From: Yersinia pekkanenii
Lineage (GTDB): Bacteria; Pseudomonadota; Gammaproteobacteria; Enterobacterales; Enterobacteriaceae
Length of the DNA: 50,957 nucleotides
Assembly (NCBI RefSeq): GCF_001152565.1
Contig: NZ_CQAZ01000035.1
Location: forward strand, 1 to 50,957
Direction: 5' to 3'
Part shown: positions 18,169-26,940 of the stretch, in pieces
Layout: each line of letters opens with the position of its first letter
Position numbering within the stretch: position 1 is the stretch's first letter
The notes under the pieces: model-generated
Seen by the model: only the letters and a program-made list of their open reading frames with translations
The model's database searches: none
What the model was told of the DNA's origin: nothing
Translations under genes and position numbers: made by a program

Positions 18169-20862
18169 TTATGGGTTACCTTGCTGCAACAGTCTGGTGA
18201 CGAAAGAATCAATTTGACTGATGCTATTTTCGATCTTCAACCGATCGCCATCTGCGATATGCTGTTCTAATGTTTCACATAGCTGTTTGCCGCGTACCAA
18301 GTTCAACATAGCAAATACGCCTTTCAATCGATGTGCGGTCTGCGAAAGCGATATGAAATCACGTTGCTGATGTTCAGTATACAGTTTCTTCAGATCTACC
18401 GGTACTGTCTCAACAAATAAGGAATAATAGTCACTGGATTTGAGTTGTTGCTCGTAGGTACTTATATCATCATCTGCAATGGATTCAGGCTCTTCTGGCG
18501 ATTCCTCTGATAAGATTCGCTGTTCGATTAATAATAATATTGCATCAATGACTGCACTGCCTAAATTATAATTTACCCGAATATAATTATCCTGCAATCG
18601 CTGTAGTCCGGTCTCATCGGAGGCCAGCAATAAGGTAAAGTTATCATAGTATTGTGGGTTATCCGTCAACGTAACGTCGTAGCTCCGCCCTGGCAAACGG
18701 TCATCGGCGACAATACAGTTTGCGCCGAATGAATTCAATAAGGTAGTGATGATTGAACGTACTTCTTCTGAAGTTATATCGAGTAGCGCGGTCACGCCAT
18801 CCAATAACTTTTCTTGTTCTTCTTGCTGCTCATTTTGGATAGGCATGGTTACGCGGATAGTATAACGAGTGCCTATATCAACTTTACTGCGGATCTCTAG
18901 TTGGCCGTTTAATTTTTTACATAATTGGTTACATAAAAAGAAGGTTAAACCTGAGCCGTGATTGTATCTGTCGACCAATGTTTGGCTGAGGAAAGGGTAA
19001 TTAAGGTTGCTTATCTCTTCATCCGAAATACCGACACCGGTATCGGTTATTTGGATAAGCAGTTGTTCGGGATGCCCCGGTTCATGACCAACATTGAGTG
19101 TGATTTTACCATAAGCTGTCGTGATGACTGAATAATGCAGCAGCAGCGAAAGTATTTTACGTAATACTTTTTCATCACCCATGTGATTTTGATCAAAATT
19201 GACATGATAATGATTAAAGAGTGTTAAGCCTTTCTGATTAATAGCAGGCAGTATCTCCAGCAGCAGAGTATCGATTAATGCCGATAGAGAGAAAGTGTGC
19301 TGTTCAGGCTGCCAATCTTGTGTTTCCAGCCGTGTGAGCAGAGTAATGTTATCAATCAATTCAATGACAGTTTCAGATTGTTCAACCAATTTGGCTTTCA
19401 GGCAATGTTGCTGTTGTAAGTCGTTGGTGGTTTGTAATTCATGGGCAATCTGATTGAGATTATTGATCGGTTGATTCAGTTCAATCCCCAGGTTGTGCAA
19501 CATCAGTTTACGGGCTTGCAGGTTTTTGTCGTATTCCCGTCTCGCTTGTTGCAGCTTTTTATTTACCAGCACTTCTTTATCCTGATCATGGAGCAGGAAA
19601 AGATAGGTTTCCACTGAAATCTGACTGCGGAATATCCGAATCTCGTAAACTTCATTATTCACCGTAGCCTGAATCACACCGTGGTGCTGCTCTGCCATAT
19701 GAGCAATTTTTTGCAGATTAAGGTGTGGCATTAGGTTATCGGCGATCTGGTTACTGGCCATTACGGTACTATTACTGAAGTTATAAACCAATAATCCTTG
19801 CGGCAGGTTGGTAATAATTTCCTGGCTCAACGATTTCTGCGTTTCTAGTTGTTCGATCATCTCTGTACTTGGTCGAATATATTGGCGGCGAACAAAATAG
19901 AGACCTAAGACCGCCAGTGACAGCAGTAATATATTGGTCAAAATGAGCCAGAAGTTGTTTCTCAGCAAATCAATAGCCAAACTACTGATCGGGACGCGAT
20001 AAACAATCTTCAGCGTGGCATTGGTTAATGGTGCTGAGAACTCAAGCCAGGAACCATTAAGTGTCACGCTGGTTGTAGCGATGTCCTCGGGTGCTATTCC
20101 TTCATTAACAGGGTTTTTGTCCTGTTGTAGCAAGAAGTTAGATCGCGCCATATTGGGTGGAATTAAGTCATTAATCGGCAGATCAAAAGCGATAACGGTT
20201 GCCAGATGCCCCGGGAGGTTAAAGGTGGTTCTCAGGGTGAAATAGTAGGCATTTTGGAAACGTGATTTACGTAACGGCGAAAAGCTCTCTCGTTCATCTA
20301 AGGTATTAGCCTGTTGCAGCATTTCCGCGCGTCGGGACTCTGCGGCAGCAGTCAGGTAGCTCTCTTTAAAGCGCGAAGTCACTTCTTTTAAAGCCTGAGT
20401 GGTGACGAGTGCCAGGCTGTTATCCTGGCCGTTGAGATAATACATTGAGTAGGTATCATTCTGTGCTCCCCAATGGCTGTCAAGATAGTCAGATATCTGC
20501 AAGGTCATGGACAGTGTTGCGGGTTCATGACTGCCAAAAATGACTGAGTCAGTTTTTCTGCGAGGTTTTTCAATATAGTAAATATCGGGGCGCAGGCGGA
20601 CTTCCTGCGCTGAAAGAAGACTCTTTTCAGCGATGTTCGGGTTGTTGGCTAAATCATAGATCTGATAAGTATGATAACGATAATCATCAATACGTTGCTG
20701 TAAACCGCTGGCAATGTAGGTTAATGCGTATTTTTTTTCTGTCAGGTAAGCATTGGTATAGTTGTAGCCATACAACCCAATAGTCATGAGCAGCAGCGCG
20801 ATAAACAGCCAGAAACAGCGGGTGATATTGGCTGAACTGGTAGATAACGAGTTATTTCGCAT
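18169..20862 (-). CDS. rcsD: Rcs phosphotransferase RcsD
   Basis: An 897-residue inner-membrane phosphotransferase that relays phosphate from the RcsC receiver to RcsB. It has an N-terminal membrane segment (about 16-34), a periplasmic domain, a second membrane segment near 300, a degenerate histidine-kinase-like region with HATPase remnants (ITDTGVGI), the RcsB-binding ABL domain, and a C-terminal Hpt domain with the phospho-histidine in TAHRLKGVF. The kinase region lacks the canonical SHELRTPL box, as expected for this family. rcsB follows directly and the MFS gene lies 22 bp upstream on the same strand. Confidence 0.95.
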   Translation of the reverse strand: MRNNSLSTSSANITRCFWLFIALLLMTIGLYGYNYTNAYLTEKKYALTYIASGLQQRIDDYRYHTYQIYDLANNPNIAEKSLLSAQEVRLRPDIYYIEKPRRKTDSVIFGSHEPATLSMTLQISDYLDSHWGAQNDTYSMYYLNGQDNSLALVTTQALKEVTSRFKESYLTAAAESRRAEMLQQANTLDERESFSPLRKSRFQNAYYFTLRTTFNLPGHLATVIAFDLPINDLIPPNMARSNFLLQQDKNPVNEGIAPEDIATTSVTLNGSWLEFSAPLTNATLKIVYRVPISSLAIDLLRNNFWLILTNILLLSLAVLGLYFVRRQYIRPSTEMIEQLETQKSLSQEIITNLPQGLLVYNFSNSTVMASNQIADNLMPHLNLQKIAHMAEQHHGVIQATVNNEVYEIRIFRSQISVETYLFLLHDQDKEVLVNKKLQQARREYDKNLQARKLMLHNLGIELNQPINNLNQIAHELQTTNDLQQQHCLKAKLVEQSETVIELIDNITLLTRLETQDWQPEQHTFSLSALIDTLLLEILPAINQKGLTLFNHYHVNFDQNHMGDEKVLRKILSLLLHYSVITTAYGKITLNVGHEPGHPEQLLIQITDTGVGISDEEISNLNYPFLSQTLVDRYNHGSGLTFFLCNQLCKKLNGQLEIRSKVDIGTRYTIRVTMPIQNEQQEEQEKLLDGVTALLDITSEEVRSIITTLLNSFGANCIVADDRLPGRSYDVTLTDNPQYYDNFTLLLASDETGLQRLQDNYIRVNYNLGSAVIDAILLLIEQRILSEESPEEPESIADDDISTYEQQLKSSDYYSLFVETVPVDLKKLYTEHQQRDFISLSQTAHRLKGVFAMLNLVRGKQLCETLEQHIADGDRLKIENSISQIDSFVTRLLQQGNP

Positions 20863-20884
20863 AACGATAATGCAGTTTCCTTGG

Positions 20885-22039
20885 TTAGCGCGTGACAGCT
20901 CTGGCGCTGGCAGCGACGGTCAGCAATAAGAATGCCACGCCGCCAAATGCCACCGATAAATTACTTAATTGTGCGATAAAGCCAATTGCCGCAGGGCCGG
21001 CTAAAATTCCGGCGTAACCTATAGTGGTAATCGAGGCAACGGCCAGATTGGTCGGCATCACGGTTTGGTTACCGGCGGCGGTAAACAAAATAGGGACGAC
21101 GTTTGATGCCCCCAGCCCGACTAACATAAAGCCCATAAACGCGGCAATTGAGCTATCCACCGTTATTGCGGTAATAATTCCGATGGAGGCGCACAAACTC
21201 CCACCTAATAATACCTTGTAACGGCCCAGCCTGTTGACGATCCTATCACCATTTAGACGGCCCAGAGTCATGGCGATGGCAAATACCGCATAGCCCATAC
21301 CGGCCTGTGATGGCTCGATGCCACGCAGTGTGGTTAGGAATACCGCGCTCCAGTCAAGCATAGAGCCTTCGGCCAGAAACATGACAAAGCAGAGGAAGCC
21401 AATAAACATCACCCAACCGCGTGGCCAAACAAACAGTGGCCCATCATGGGGCTCGCCACTGCCCTGTAACAAGTTTTTATTGGCCGTCAGCAGCAGAATA
21501 GCCATCAGGATCACCGTAGCTATGATGGCTGTCAGTGGGCTGAGGCCCAGCCATAATAGTGCACTCACGCCACCGGCACCGGCAATACCGCCGACACTGA
21601 ACAAACCGTGGAAGCCAGACATCATCGCCCGACCACTGGCTTTCTCAACAATAACTGCTTGAATATTCATCGCGACATCTATTATCCCCATGGCTGCACC
21701 GAATACCAGCAGAGCCATTGCCATCGCAATGGGGGTATTCATCAGTACCAGTAGGGGAAGATCGAGGCATAGAACTGCACCGGCCAGTAAAATCGTGGCT
21801 CGACATCCCCATTTCGCTGTCAGCATCCCGGTCAAGGGCATGGCCAGCATCGATCCGACACCAATACACAATAGTAGCAAGCCCAACGACCCATCACTAA
21901 GACCAATACGCTCTTTGGCAAAGGGGACCAGTGGTGCCCAAGCGGCCATGCCTAATCCGGCAATAAAGAAAGCCAGTCGAGTCGAGACTTGCTGTGCAAC
22001 GTCAGGTAGCCATGTTTGTCGGAGTATTTTGGTGGTCAT
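20885..22039 (-). CDS. MFS transporter, YbjJ-like
   Basis: A 384-residue major facilitator superfamily protein with about 12 hydrophobic segments. Its N-terminal half contains the pattern AAWAPLVPFAKERIGLSDGSLGLLL, and the second half GMGYAVFAIAMTLGRLNGDR, which matches the YbjJ-like MFS group of E. coli; the substrate is not known to me. It acts in the inner membrane. The stop is 22 bp before the rcsD start on the same strand, so it may be cotranscribed with rcsDB. Confidence 0.8.
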   Translation of the reverse strand: MTTKILRQTWLPDVAQQVSTRLAFFIAGLGMAAWAPLVPFAKERIGLSDGSLGLLLLCIGVGSMLAMPLTGMLTAKWGCRATILLAGAVLCLDLPLLVLMNTPIAMAMALLVFGAAMGIIDVAMNIQAVIVEKASGRAMMSGFHGLFSVGGIAGAGGVSALLWLGLSPLTAIIATVILMAILLLTANKNLLQGSGEPHDGPLFVWPRGWVMFIGFLCFVMFLAEGSMLDWSAVFLTTLRGIEPSQAGMGYAVFAIAMTLGRLNGDRIVNRLGRYKVLLGGSLCASIGIITAITVDSSIAAFMGFMLVGLGASNVVPILFTAAGNQTVMPTNLAVASITTIGYAGILAGPAAIGFIAQLSNLSVAFGGVAFLLLTVAASARAVTR

Positions 22040-22490
22040 GAGGTGTCAGAGTCTGCGATTTATATGAATAAGCAATAATAGACGACGTTTCTATCACAAA
22101 GCGAAATGCGGGTCGAAGGGATTTATCTGGATTAGCAGAATATTTAGCGACTCATGCCTGGCTCACCTCGTCACCGTCTTTTGCTATAGGGTGAATGGTG
22201 GCATGAAAAACATGCTGACAATGAGGTAGATACGTATAATTTACCTCGTGAGTTGCTCTTAGAATTGATACTACCGATATGAAGTATTTATTCATTGATG
22301 TCAGGTGATGGGTACGGTTCAATAAGTAGAACAATATCTCAATAAAGGGTTGGATGATGATGGAGTGATCAGGTTAATTATCATCCTTAAGGCTTTAAGC
22401 GGTCCGTGCTTAAATAAAACAATGAAACTATATTACCAGGCTACTATTTCATCAGGTTAATATTACGGTTACTATAAATATGCTAAGTAA

Positions 22491-22584
22491 TAAAAAAAGC
22501 CGGTCAGAGACCGGCCGTAACACTAACGAATTATCTGGCCACATAGGCCATAATGAGTATGACAGTAACGATAATGATGATAGC
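22491..22584 (-). ncRNA. micF: MicF small regulatory RNA
   Basis: On the minus strand a transcript starting GCTATCATCATTATCG at 22584 matches the 5' end of E. coli MicF (GCTATCATCATTA). After about 94 nt it ends in an intrinsic terminator (GCCGGTC-TCT-GACCGGC plus seven T). E. coli MicF is 93 nt and occupies the same place, divergent from ompC. MicF pairs by its 5' end with the start region of ompF-type porin mRNA and represses translation with Hfq. A TATAAT -10 lies at 22591-22596. The region from 22040 to 22490 holds no gene I can support. Confidence 0.88.
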
Positions 22585-22590
22585 GGATAT

Positions 22591-22596
22591 ATTATA
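22591..22596 (-). promoter_or_regulatory. micF -10 element
   Basis: Read on the minus strand this is TATAAT, 6 bp before the predicted MicF 5' end. No good -35 stands at the right spacing, which fits a promoter that depends on activators (OmpR and SoxS/MarA/Rob in E. coli). Confidence 0.65.
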
Positions 22597-22736
22597 GTTC
22601 CTGATTGTTAGATGATACTTGTCAATTTGTGCTATTTTATTTTACTTCAAGTAATTGTTTTATATACATAATATTAATTCTTGATTATAGGTGCTATATT
22701 TATAGTGTTTCTTATATTTGTAAAAGTTCGCTTGAA

Positions 22737-22777
22737 TTTACATTTGGAAATACTTTTATGGCTATATGAAACATGAT
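22737..22777 (+). promoter_or_regulatory. OmpR-binding site array upstream of the porin gene
   Basis: TTTACATTTGGAAATAC followed by ATGAAACATG closely matches the E. coli ompC OmpR boxes (TTTACATTTTGAAACATC ... ATGAAACATC) in sequence and spacing. By alignment with E. coli the -10 would fall near 22789-22794. Phosphorylated OmpR would activate the porin here in response to osmolarity. Confidence 0.75.
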
Positions 22778-22905
22778 TACTGACTTGGTAGCACTTTCTG
22801 TATAGATTAATCCCAATCTTATTCCCACAATAGAATAACCCCATTGGGATTATATGCTCGAAAGGGCAGTGGCATAGTTAGATCTAATAATAGAGGATAA
22901 TAACG

Positions 22906-24018
22906 ATGAAGATTCGAGTTCTTTCCCTGCTTGTTCCGGCCTTATTAGTCGCAGGTAGTGCAGGCGCGGCTGAAATTTACAATAAAGACGGCAACAAACT
23001 GGATCTGTACGGTAAAGTTGATGGTTTGCATTATTTCTCTGATAATAAGAGTAACGATGGCGACCAATCCTACATGCGTTTTGGCCTGAAAGGCGAAACA
23101 CAAATCAGTGACCAACTGACCGGGTACGGGCAGTGGGAATATCAGGCAAACCTGAATAAAGCTGAAGATCAGGATCAGGGTAACTTCACCCGTATTGGTT
23201 TTGCCGGGTTGAAATTTGCTGACTTTGGTTCGTTGGATTACGGCCGTAACTACGGTGTGCTGTACGATGTAAACTCATGGACTGACGTACTGCCAGAGTT
23301 TGGTGGTGACACTTACGGTGCGGATAACTTCCTGTCGCAACGGGGTAACGGCATTCTGACTTACCGTAACACCAACTTCTTCGACATGGTTGATGGTCTG
23401 AACTTTGCTCTGCAATATCAGGGCAAAAACGGCAGCGGTACTGAAACTAACAATGGCCGTGATGTACAGGGCCAAAATGGCGACGGTTACGGTATGTCCG
23501 TATCTTATGATTTGGGTTGGGGCGTGAGTGCTTCTGCGGCAATGGCCAGTTCTTTGCGTACCACTGATCAAAATAATCTGAAATATGGTCATGGTGACCG
23601 TGCTGATGCTTACACTGGTGGTTTGAAATACGATGCCAACAATGTCTATTTAGCTGCGACCTACACCCAGACTTACAACTTGACTCGCTTCGGTGATTTC
23701 AGCAATACCGCGTCAGATGCTGCTTACGGTTTCGCTAACAAAGCGCAAAACGTTGAGTTAGTGGCTCAGTATCAATTTGATTTCGGTCTGCGTCCATCGG
23801 TGGCTTACTTGCAATCCAAAGGTAAAGACCTTGGCAACGGCTATGGTGACCAGGATCTGCTGAAATACGTTGATGTTGGTGCAACATACTTCTTCAATAA
23901 AAATATGTCCACCTATGTTGATTACAAGATTAACCTGTTGGATGAAAACAACTTTACCAAAAACGCGGGTATCAACACTGATGATATCGTAGCAGTTGGT
24001 TTGGTTTACCAGTTCTAA
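22906..24018 (+). CDS. ompC: OmpC-type outer-membrane porin
   Basis: A 370-residue general diffusion porin. The signal peptide ends AGSAGA, and the mature protein starts [24 protein letters not shown], the classic enterobacterial porin N-terminus; the last residue is Phe (GLVYQF), required for BAM recognition. The constriction loop carries the PEFGGD motif. It forms 16-stranded beta-barrel trimers in the outer membrane. The start has AGAGGA at 22892-22897. Placement next to micF, rcsDB and the OmpR boxes, plus similarity, favour ompC over ompF; the two cannot be fully separated by eye. Confidence 0.9.
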   Translation: MKIRVLSLLVPALLVAGSAGAAEIYNKDGNKLDLYGKVDGLHYFSDNKSNDGDQSYMRFGLKGETQISDQLTGYGQWEYQANLNKAEDQDQGNFTRIGFAGLKFADFGSLDYGRNYGVLYDVNSWTDVLPEFGGDTYGADNFLSQRGNGILTYRNTNFFDMVDGLNFALQYQGKNGSGTETNNGRDVQGQNGDGYGMSVSYDLGWGVSASAAMASSLRTTDQNNLKYGHGDRADAYTGGLKYDANNVYLAATYTQTYNLTRFGDFSNTASDAAYGFANKAQNVELVAQYQFDFGLRPSVAYLQSKGKDLGNGYGDQDLLKYVDVGATYFFNKNMSTYVDYKINLLDENNFTKNAGINTDDIVAVGLVYQF

Positions 24019-24047
24019 TTCTGATAGCAGGATAGGTTCTGAGACAT

Positions 24048-24074
24048 AACGCGGTCACTTGGCCGCGTTTTTTT
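24048..24074 (+). terminator. Porin gene terminator
   Basis: A 7-bp stem AACGCGG/CCGCGTT with an 8-nt loop is followed by seven T residues, 30 bp after the porin stop. Confidence 0.9.
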
Positions 24075-24263
24075 GTGCCTGCTGATTGGTACGGGCTGAA
24101 GCTGTACCGTCAACAGGCGCAGAGGCTGCGCCCGCGCGCAAACAACACTGCTGTAGCGTTATCAAAAGCAGCTGTATTTTTGACCGAATAGAATTTTTTT
24201 GACCAATTTTGGCATGAAGTTTAACCAAATAAATTAAATTTCTATTTTTTCTAAATGAAACAC

Positions 24264-24293
24264 TAGACATATCATCACGCTATAGATGATAAT
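24264..24293 (+). promoter_or_regulatory. Candidate tRNA-Ser promoter
   Basis: TAGACA (24264-24269) and GATAAT (24288-24293) are 18 bp apart, and the tRNA begins 11 bp later. Both hexamers are one base or so from consensus. Confidence 0.45.
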
Positions 24294-24303
24294 GCTGCCC
24301 ATT

Positions 24304-24391
24304 GGAAGGATGGCCGAGTGGTTTAAGGCAACGGTCTTGAAAACCGTCGACTGTAACAGGTCCTAGAGTTCGAATCTCTATCCTTCCGCCA
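24304..24391 (+). tRNA. serT: tRNA-Ser (anticodon TGA)
   Basis: An 88-nt tRNA with encoded CCA. The acceptor stem GGAAGGA/TCCTTCC is perfect; anticodon stem ACGGT/ACCGT (24331-24335 with 24343-24347) frames a 7-nt loop with anticodon TGA at 24338-24340; a long class II variable arm follows, then the GTTCGAATC T-arm. It reads UCA codons and is close to E. coli serT. tRNA-Ser genes are common integration sites, and the accessory DNA starts just downstream; no second copy of its 3' end was found in the window. Confidence 0.97.
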
Positions 24392-24399
24392 AATTTAAA

Positions 24400-24429
24400 C
24401 CCCAGTCTTATAAAAGACTGGGGTTTTTT
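24400..24429 (+). terminator. tRNA-Ser terminator
   Basis: A long stem CCCCAGTCTT/AAGACTGGGG followed by six T residues, 9 bp after the tRNA. Confidence 0.93.
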
Positions 24430-24600
24430 GTTTGTGGATTTTTCTAGTATGCCATTTGGTATGCCATATCCCATTCGCTATGATTAGACTAAATTGATTG
24501 ATATTAGGATAGATACAGTCTGCGATGAAGATAAGTACCCACTATTCGGCTTGATAGAACTCTGGCCAATCGGTTCTGAGAGTATTGAATTTAGATGCCG

Positions 24601-25092
24601 CTAGATTTTTGCCGAAAGCATCTGCGGATAGTGCTTCGCCACGATATCATTCATCTTATCAATCAACTCCGGCTTCCTAAACGTCAGATGCGCCGACCCT
24701 TCCATAACGTATTTAATGTGCAAATAATCATCCTGATAGTCCTTCGGCATCGGCGAATTGACACGAATATGCTCATACAACCGGCTTGTCACATCCCCCT
24801 GTTATCCGGGATCGTTTTACCGTCCAGCAAAGACAACATGCGCTCAAGGTCTGCCAACTGGTCTCGCCGGTAACCGTGGTTCAGGGTAAAGCCCCATTGG
24901 TTGCAACTGACCAGATTGCTGATGATCACCTTTTTACCAAACCGACACAGGCTATTGGTTTTATAGTGCCAGGACAGCCCTTTGAATAAATTGATGACCC
25001 CGCGTTCAAATACCGCGTGGAGTTGCTCAAAGGTGCTGAGTATGTTGTCTTCGCTGATGGCAGGGATATTATCGCCCTCAAGGTTCCTGTAC
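24601..25092 (-). pseudogene. DUF4942 family gene remnant, truncated and frameshifted
   Basis: On the minus strand, the stretch from 25092 encodes NIPAISEDNILSTFEQLHAV and goes on through LFKGLSWHYK and RRDQLADLERMLSLLDG to PDNRG. After a frameshift the next frame continues with VTSRLYEHIRV, AHLTFRKPELIDKMNDIVAKH and the stop at 24601. This is the DUF4942 family, found in enterobacterial genomic islands near yeeU/cbtA-type toxin-antitoxin genes; its function is not known. The frameshift sits at a run of five G (plus-strand C, 24795-24799) where six would restore the frame. The 5' part is lost at the repeat that begins at 25094. Confidence 0.75.
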
Positions 25093-25093
25093 T

Positions 25094-25194
25094 ACTACCG
25101 TGGCCAATTTTAGTTGACCCTATATGGACGCCCCAGGTGTTACAAGTACTGGTTCGATACGGTTTGCGACCATATATCCGGCGTAATAGTCGGT
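25094..25194. repeat. 101-bp direct repeat bracketing the T6SS island, left copy
   Basis: Starts ACTACCGTGGCCAATTTTAG and ends ATAGTCGGT. It matches 50856-50957 with one single-base indel and about three substitutions, in the same orientation. Part of it (from 25124) looks like the end of an IS110/IS1111-type element; the outer 27 bp may be a shared insertion target. Confidence 0.85.
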
Positions 25195-25432
25195 AAATTT
25201 ACCTGCGCCATGATGTAATCCGAACCCTGTCTCCTTATCACTACACCAGCAGTTTCTGGCGCGTTACTTTTTTGTTCCAGGCAACAGAGCCATCAATCAT
25301 CCAGACACAAACTTGAAAAACGGATTTGGTAATATCGATACCAACAACTCTGATCGTGTTCATATGATGTTACTCCCAGATTAATGTAGTCAGTAAAGTA
25401 TGGCACTGACTACCTTAGGAAGGGGCGTCCAT
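25124..25432 (-). mobile_element. Internally deleted IS110/IS1111-type element
   Basis: An 11-bp inverted repeat, ATGGACGCCCC (25124-25134) and GGGGCGTCCAT (25422-25432), bounds a 309-bp remnant. Inside, on the minus strand, is the first 40 codons of an IS110-family transposase, then a stop and a non-coding tail. Subterminal inverted repeats of this kind are known in the IS1111 subgroup. With its transposase gutted it could move only in trans. It interrupts the neighbouring IS630 remnant. Confidence 0.65.
25241..25363 (-). pseudogene. IS110-family transposase, N-terminal fragment
   Basis: Forty codons, MNTIRVVGIDITKSVFQVCV and then WMIDGSVAWNKKVTRQKLLV, before a stop. They match the N-terminus of IS110-family transposases (DEDD nuclease, first Asp in GIDI). 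The rest of the usual roughly 340-residue protein is absent. A Shine-Dalgarno-like GGGAG precedes the ATG. Confidence 0.8.
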
Positions 25433-25790
25433 TACATCACTACACTCATTGATTTTTATTGCTAACAACTCTGTGCTCCAGTGAGAACGCTGATAACCGA
25501 AATCGCTTGGCGAATGCTTAATCAGTTGACGTAACAGCGCACAAATCTGCTCAAACGGCCAGCGGCGTCCACGTCCTGGAGGTAATGATTTCAACCCTTC
25601 CAGACCGTAAAACGTGAACCAATTAACCCAGCGCCCCAACGATGACCGCGCGCAGCAAAGCGTTTTGGCAACGTCACTAACCGTGTCACCATGGTGAAGC
25701 ATCAGCATAGCAGTGAGTCTTCGAGCCTGGTCCTTACCGTCTGTTTTATGGATGGTTTTTTGCATCAGAGACCTTTCGGCATCGGATATG
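25415..25790 (-). pseudogene. IS630-family transposase, N-terminal fragment
   Basis: The frame reads PIIAPISDAERSLMQKTIHK and on through ARRLTAMLMLHHGDTVSDVA, LCCARSSLGRWVNWF and RGRRWPFEQICALLR to STELLAIKINE. This is the helix-turn-helix half of an IS630-type transposase. The expected first ATG is ATA here (near 25790), and the catalytic DDE half is missing: homology stops at about 25448, where the IS110-type end begins. Clearly dead. Confidence 0.8.
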
Positions 25791-25807
25791 GGTGCTATGA
25801 TCGGTAT

Positions 25808-25873
25808 AACTCAGTCCGGTTGGTGGTTTGGGATACTCAGCGATTGATCAGATCGCTTAAATCGGACTGAGTT
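25808..25873. repeat. 11-bp inverted repeat at the IS630 remnant end
   Basis: AACTCAGTCCG (25808-25818) and CGGACTGAGTT (25863-25873) form a perfect inverted repeat 44 bp apart. It lies just outside the transposase start and is probably the subterminal/terminal end structure of the IS630 element. Confidence 0.5.
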
Positions 25874-25906
25874 CCCTCTTGGTGCTCTACTATTTGGAAC
25901 AGCTAT

Positions 25907-26650
25907 TTAGAGAAAATTAAGATAACCGTGGTTAATCAGTTCATTCGCTTTTTTTATGCGATAGCGAATTTTTGCTCTTACCCAACTATCTGCTGACCAT
26001 TCATTATTGACTAACTCCTTGCCAAATATTTTTGATGCTATATCTCGATGTGAGAAGCCTTGTTTTCTATCATCAATAGTTTTTAATAGGCCTAGGTATT
26101 GTTCCTCTTTCGCTTCCACTTCTATTTTATGGTTAACAATGCTCTGCAATATCTCAATATTTTTAGAAAAAGAATAAGATTCAAGGTGTAATGGAATATA
26201 AATATAGAGGTTTGAGTCCGCCATTAACGTCGTTGTGCTTTCTATAAAGAGTTGAAAATACGCATTCTGATTAAATATTTTTACGCATAATGATTTATCA
26301 TGCATTTGAAGGATTTGATGTTTAACGCCAGTCCGGTTGGACAGATCCCCCCAAGTATATCCCCCGTTAATTTTTCCAGTATTACTCAGTGTGACTCTGA
26401 CAGAACGCTTACTTAATTCTTGGGACCAAAAAACATTTGTAGGATCAGAGTCGTAAGGAGAAATATATTTTATTAACCCCCATTTTTCTTCTGCATTTAA
26501 ATCTAACTCTGATTGAATTAGTTCAGATTTATCGTCAATAAAAATTGTTCCTCTATGGTTACTCCCCATGAATAACTCCCAATCTCTGATATATTGCGTG
26601 TTTCTACGCAAGCATTCCCACGCGAAGTCATTATATATCTTCTTTTCCAT
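25907..26650 (-). CDS. DUF6499/DUF2285-type putative transcriptional regulator
   Basis: A 247-residue protein. The N-terminus (YNDFAWECLRRNTQYIRDWE) matches the short DUF6499 domain and the C-terminus (KQGFSHRDIASKIFGKELV..WSADSWVRAKIRYRIKKANELINHGY) the helix-turn-helix-like DUF2285 domain; such proteins are common on integrative elements and are taken to be DNA-binding regulators. I chose ATG 26648-26650 (MEKKIYNDF) because GGAAGGA lies 9 nt upstream; an upstream in-frame ATG at 26680 lacks one. It is divergent from tssA and visibly AT-rich compared with the core genes, which suggests transfer. A role in controlling the T6SS is inferred from position only. Confidence 0.7.
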   Translation of the reverse strand: MEKKIYNDFAWECLRRNTQYIRDWELFMGSNHRGTIFIDDKSELIQSELDLNAEEKWGLIKYISPYDSDPTNVFWSQELSKRSVRVTLSNTGKINGGYTWGDLSNRTGVKHQILQMHDKSLCVKIFNQNAYFQLFIESTTTLMADSNLYIYIPLHLESYSFSKNIEILQSIVNHKIEVEAKEEQYLGLLKTIDDRKQGFSHRDIASKIFGKELVNNEWSADSWVRAKIRYRIKKANELINHGYLNFL

Positions 26651-26940
26651 ACTCAGTATCCTTCCATTGGGGCGATTCATCCAGTCATTCTTACTAACAC
26701 AATAGTTATGTGAATTTTATGAGTTCATAAAGGGTGAAAAAAACTTTCAATCACTTTATCCCTATTACCATTTTTTGAATTGGGTTATTTTTTTAATGCA
26801 AAGGAAAGGGTAAAACAAAAAACATAGGATAATGCTGTGATTTAAAATAATTATTTAACTGATACGCTTGACTTTTAAGTTAATCGCAATGGTGGTCTGG
26901 TTTTTAAGGGGTATTATGCCATTTTTTACTTTTAAAACGG

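Noticed and set aside
22152-22334. A 60-residue minus-strand frame between the MFS gene and micF
   Set aside because: No ribosome binding site, no recognisable similarity and biased residue use.
22620-22625. TTGACA (minus strand) as the micF -35
   Set aside because: The spacing to the TATAAT is 23 bp, too long for a sigma-70 promoter.
24055-24270. A 71-residue minus-strand frame between the porin terminator and the tRNA
   Set aside because: It overlaps the porin terminator, has no ribosome binding site and resembles nothing known to me.
24280-24474. A 64-residue minus-strand frame across the tRNA gene
   Set aside because: It is antisense to a certain tRNA and its terminator.
24392-25100. 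An integrase gene next to the tRNA-Ser
   Set aside because: I looked on both strands and found only the DUF4942 remnant; no tyrosine recombinase motifs are present.
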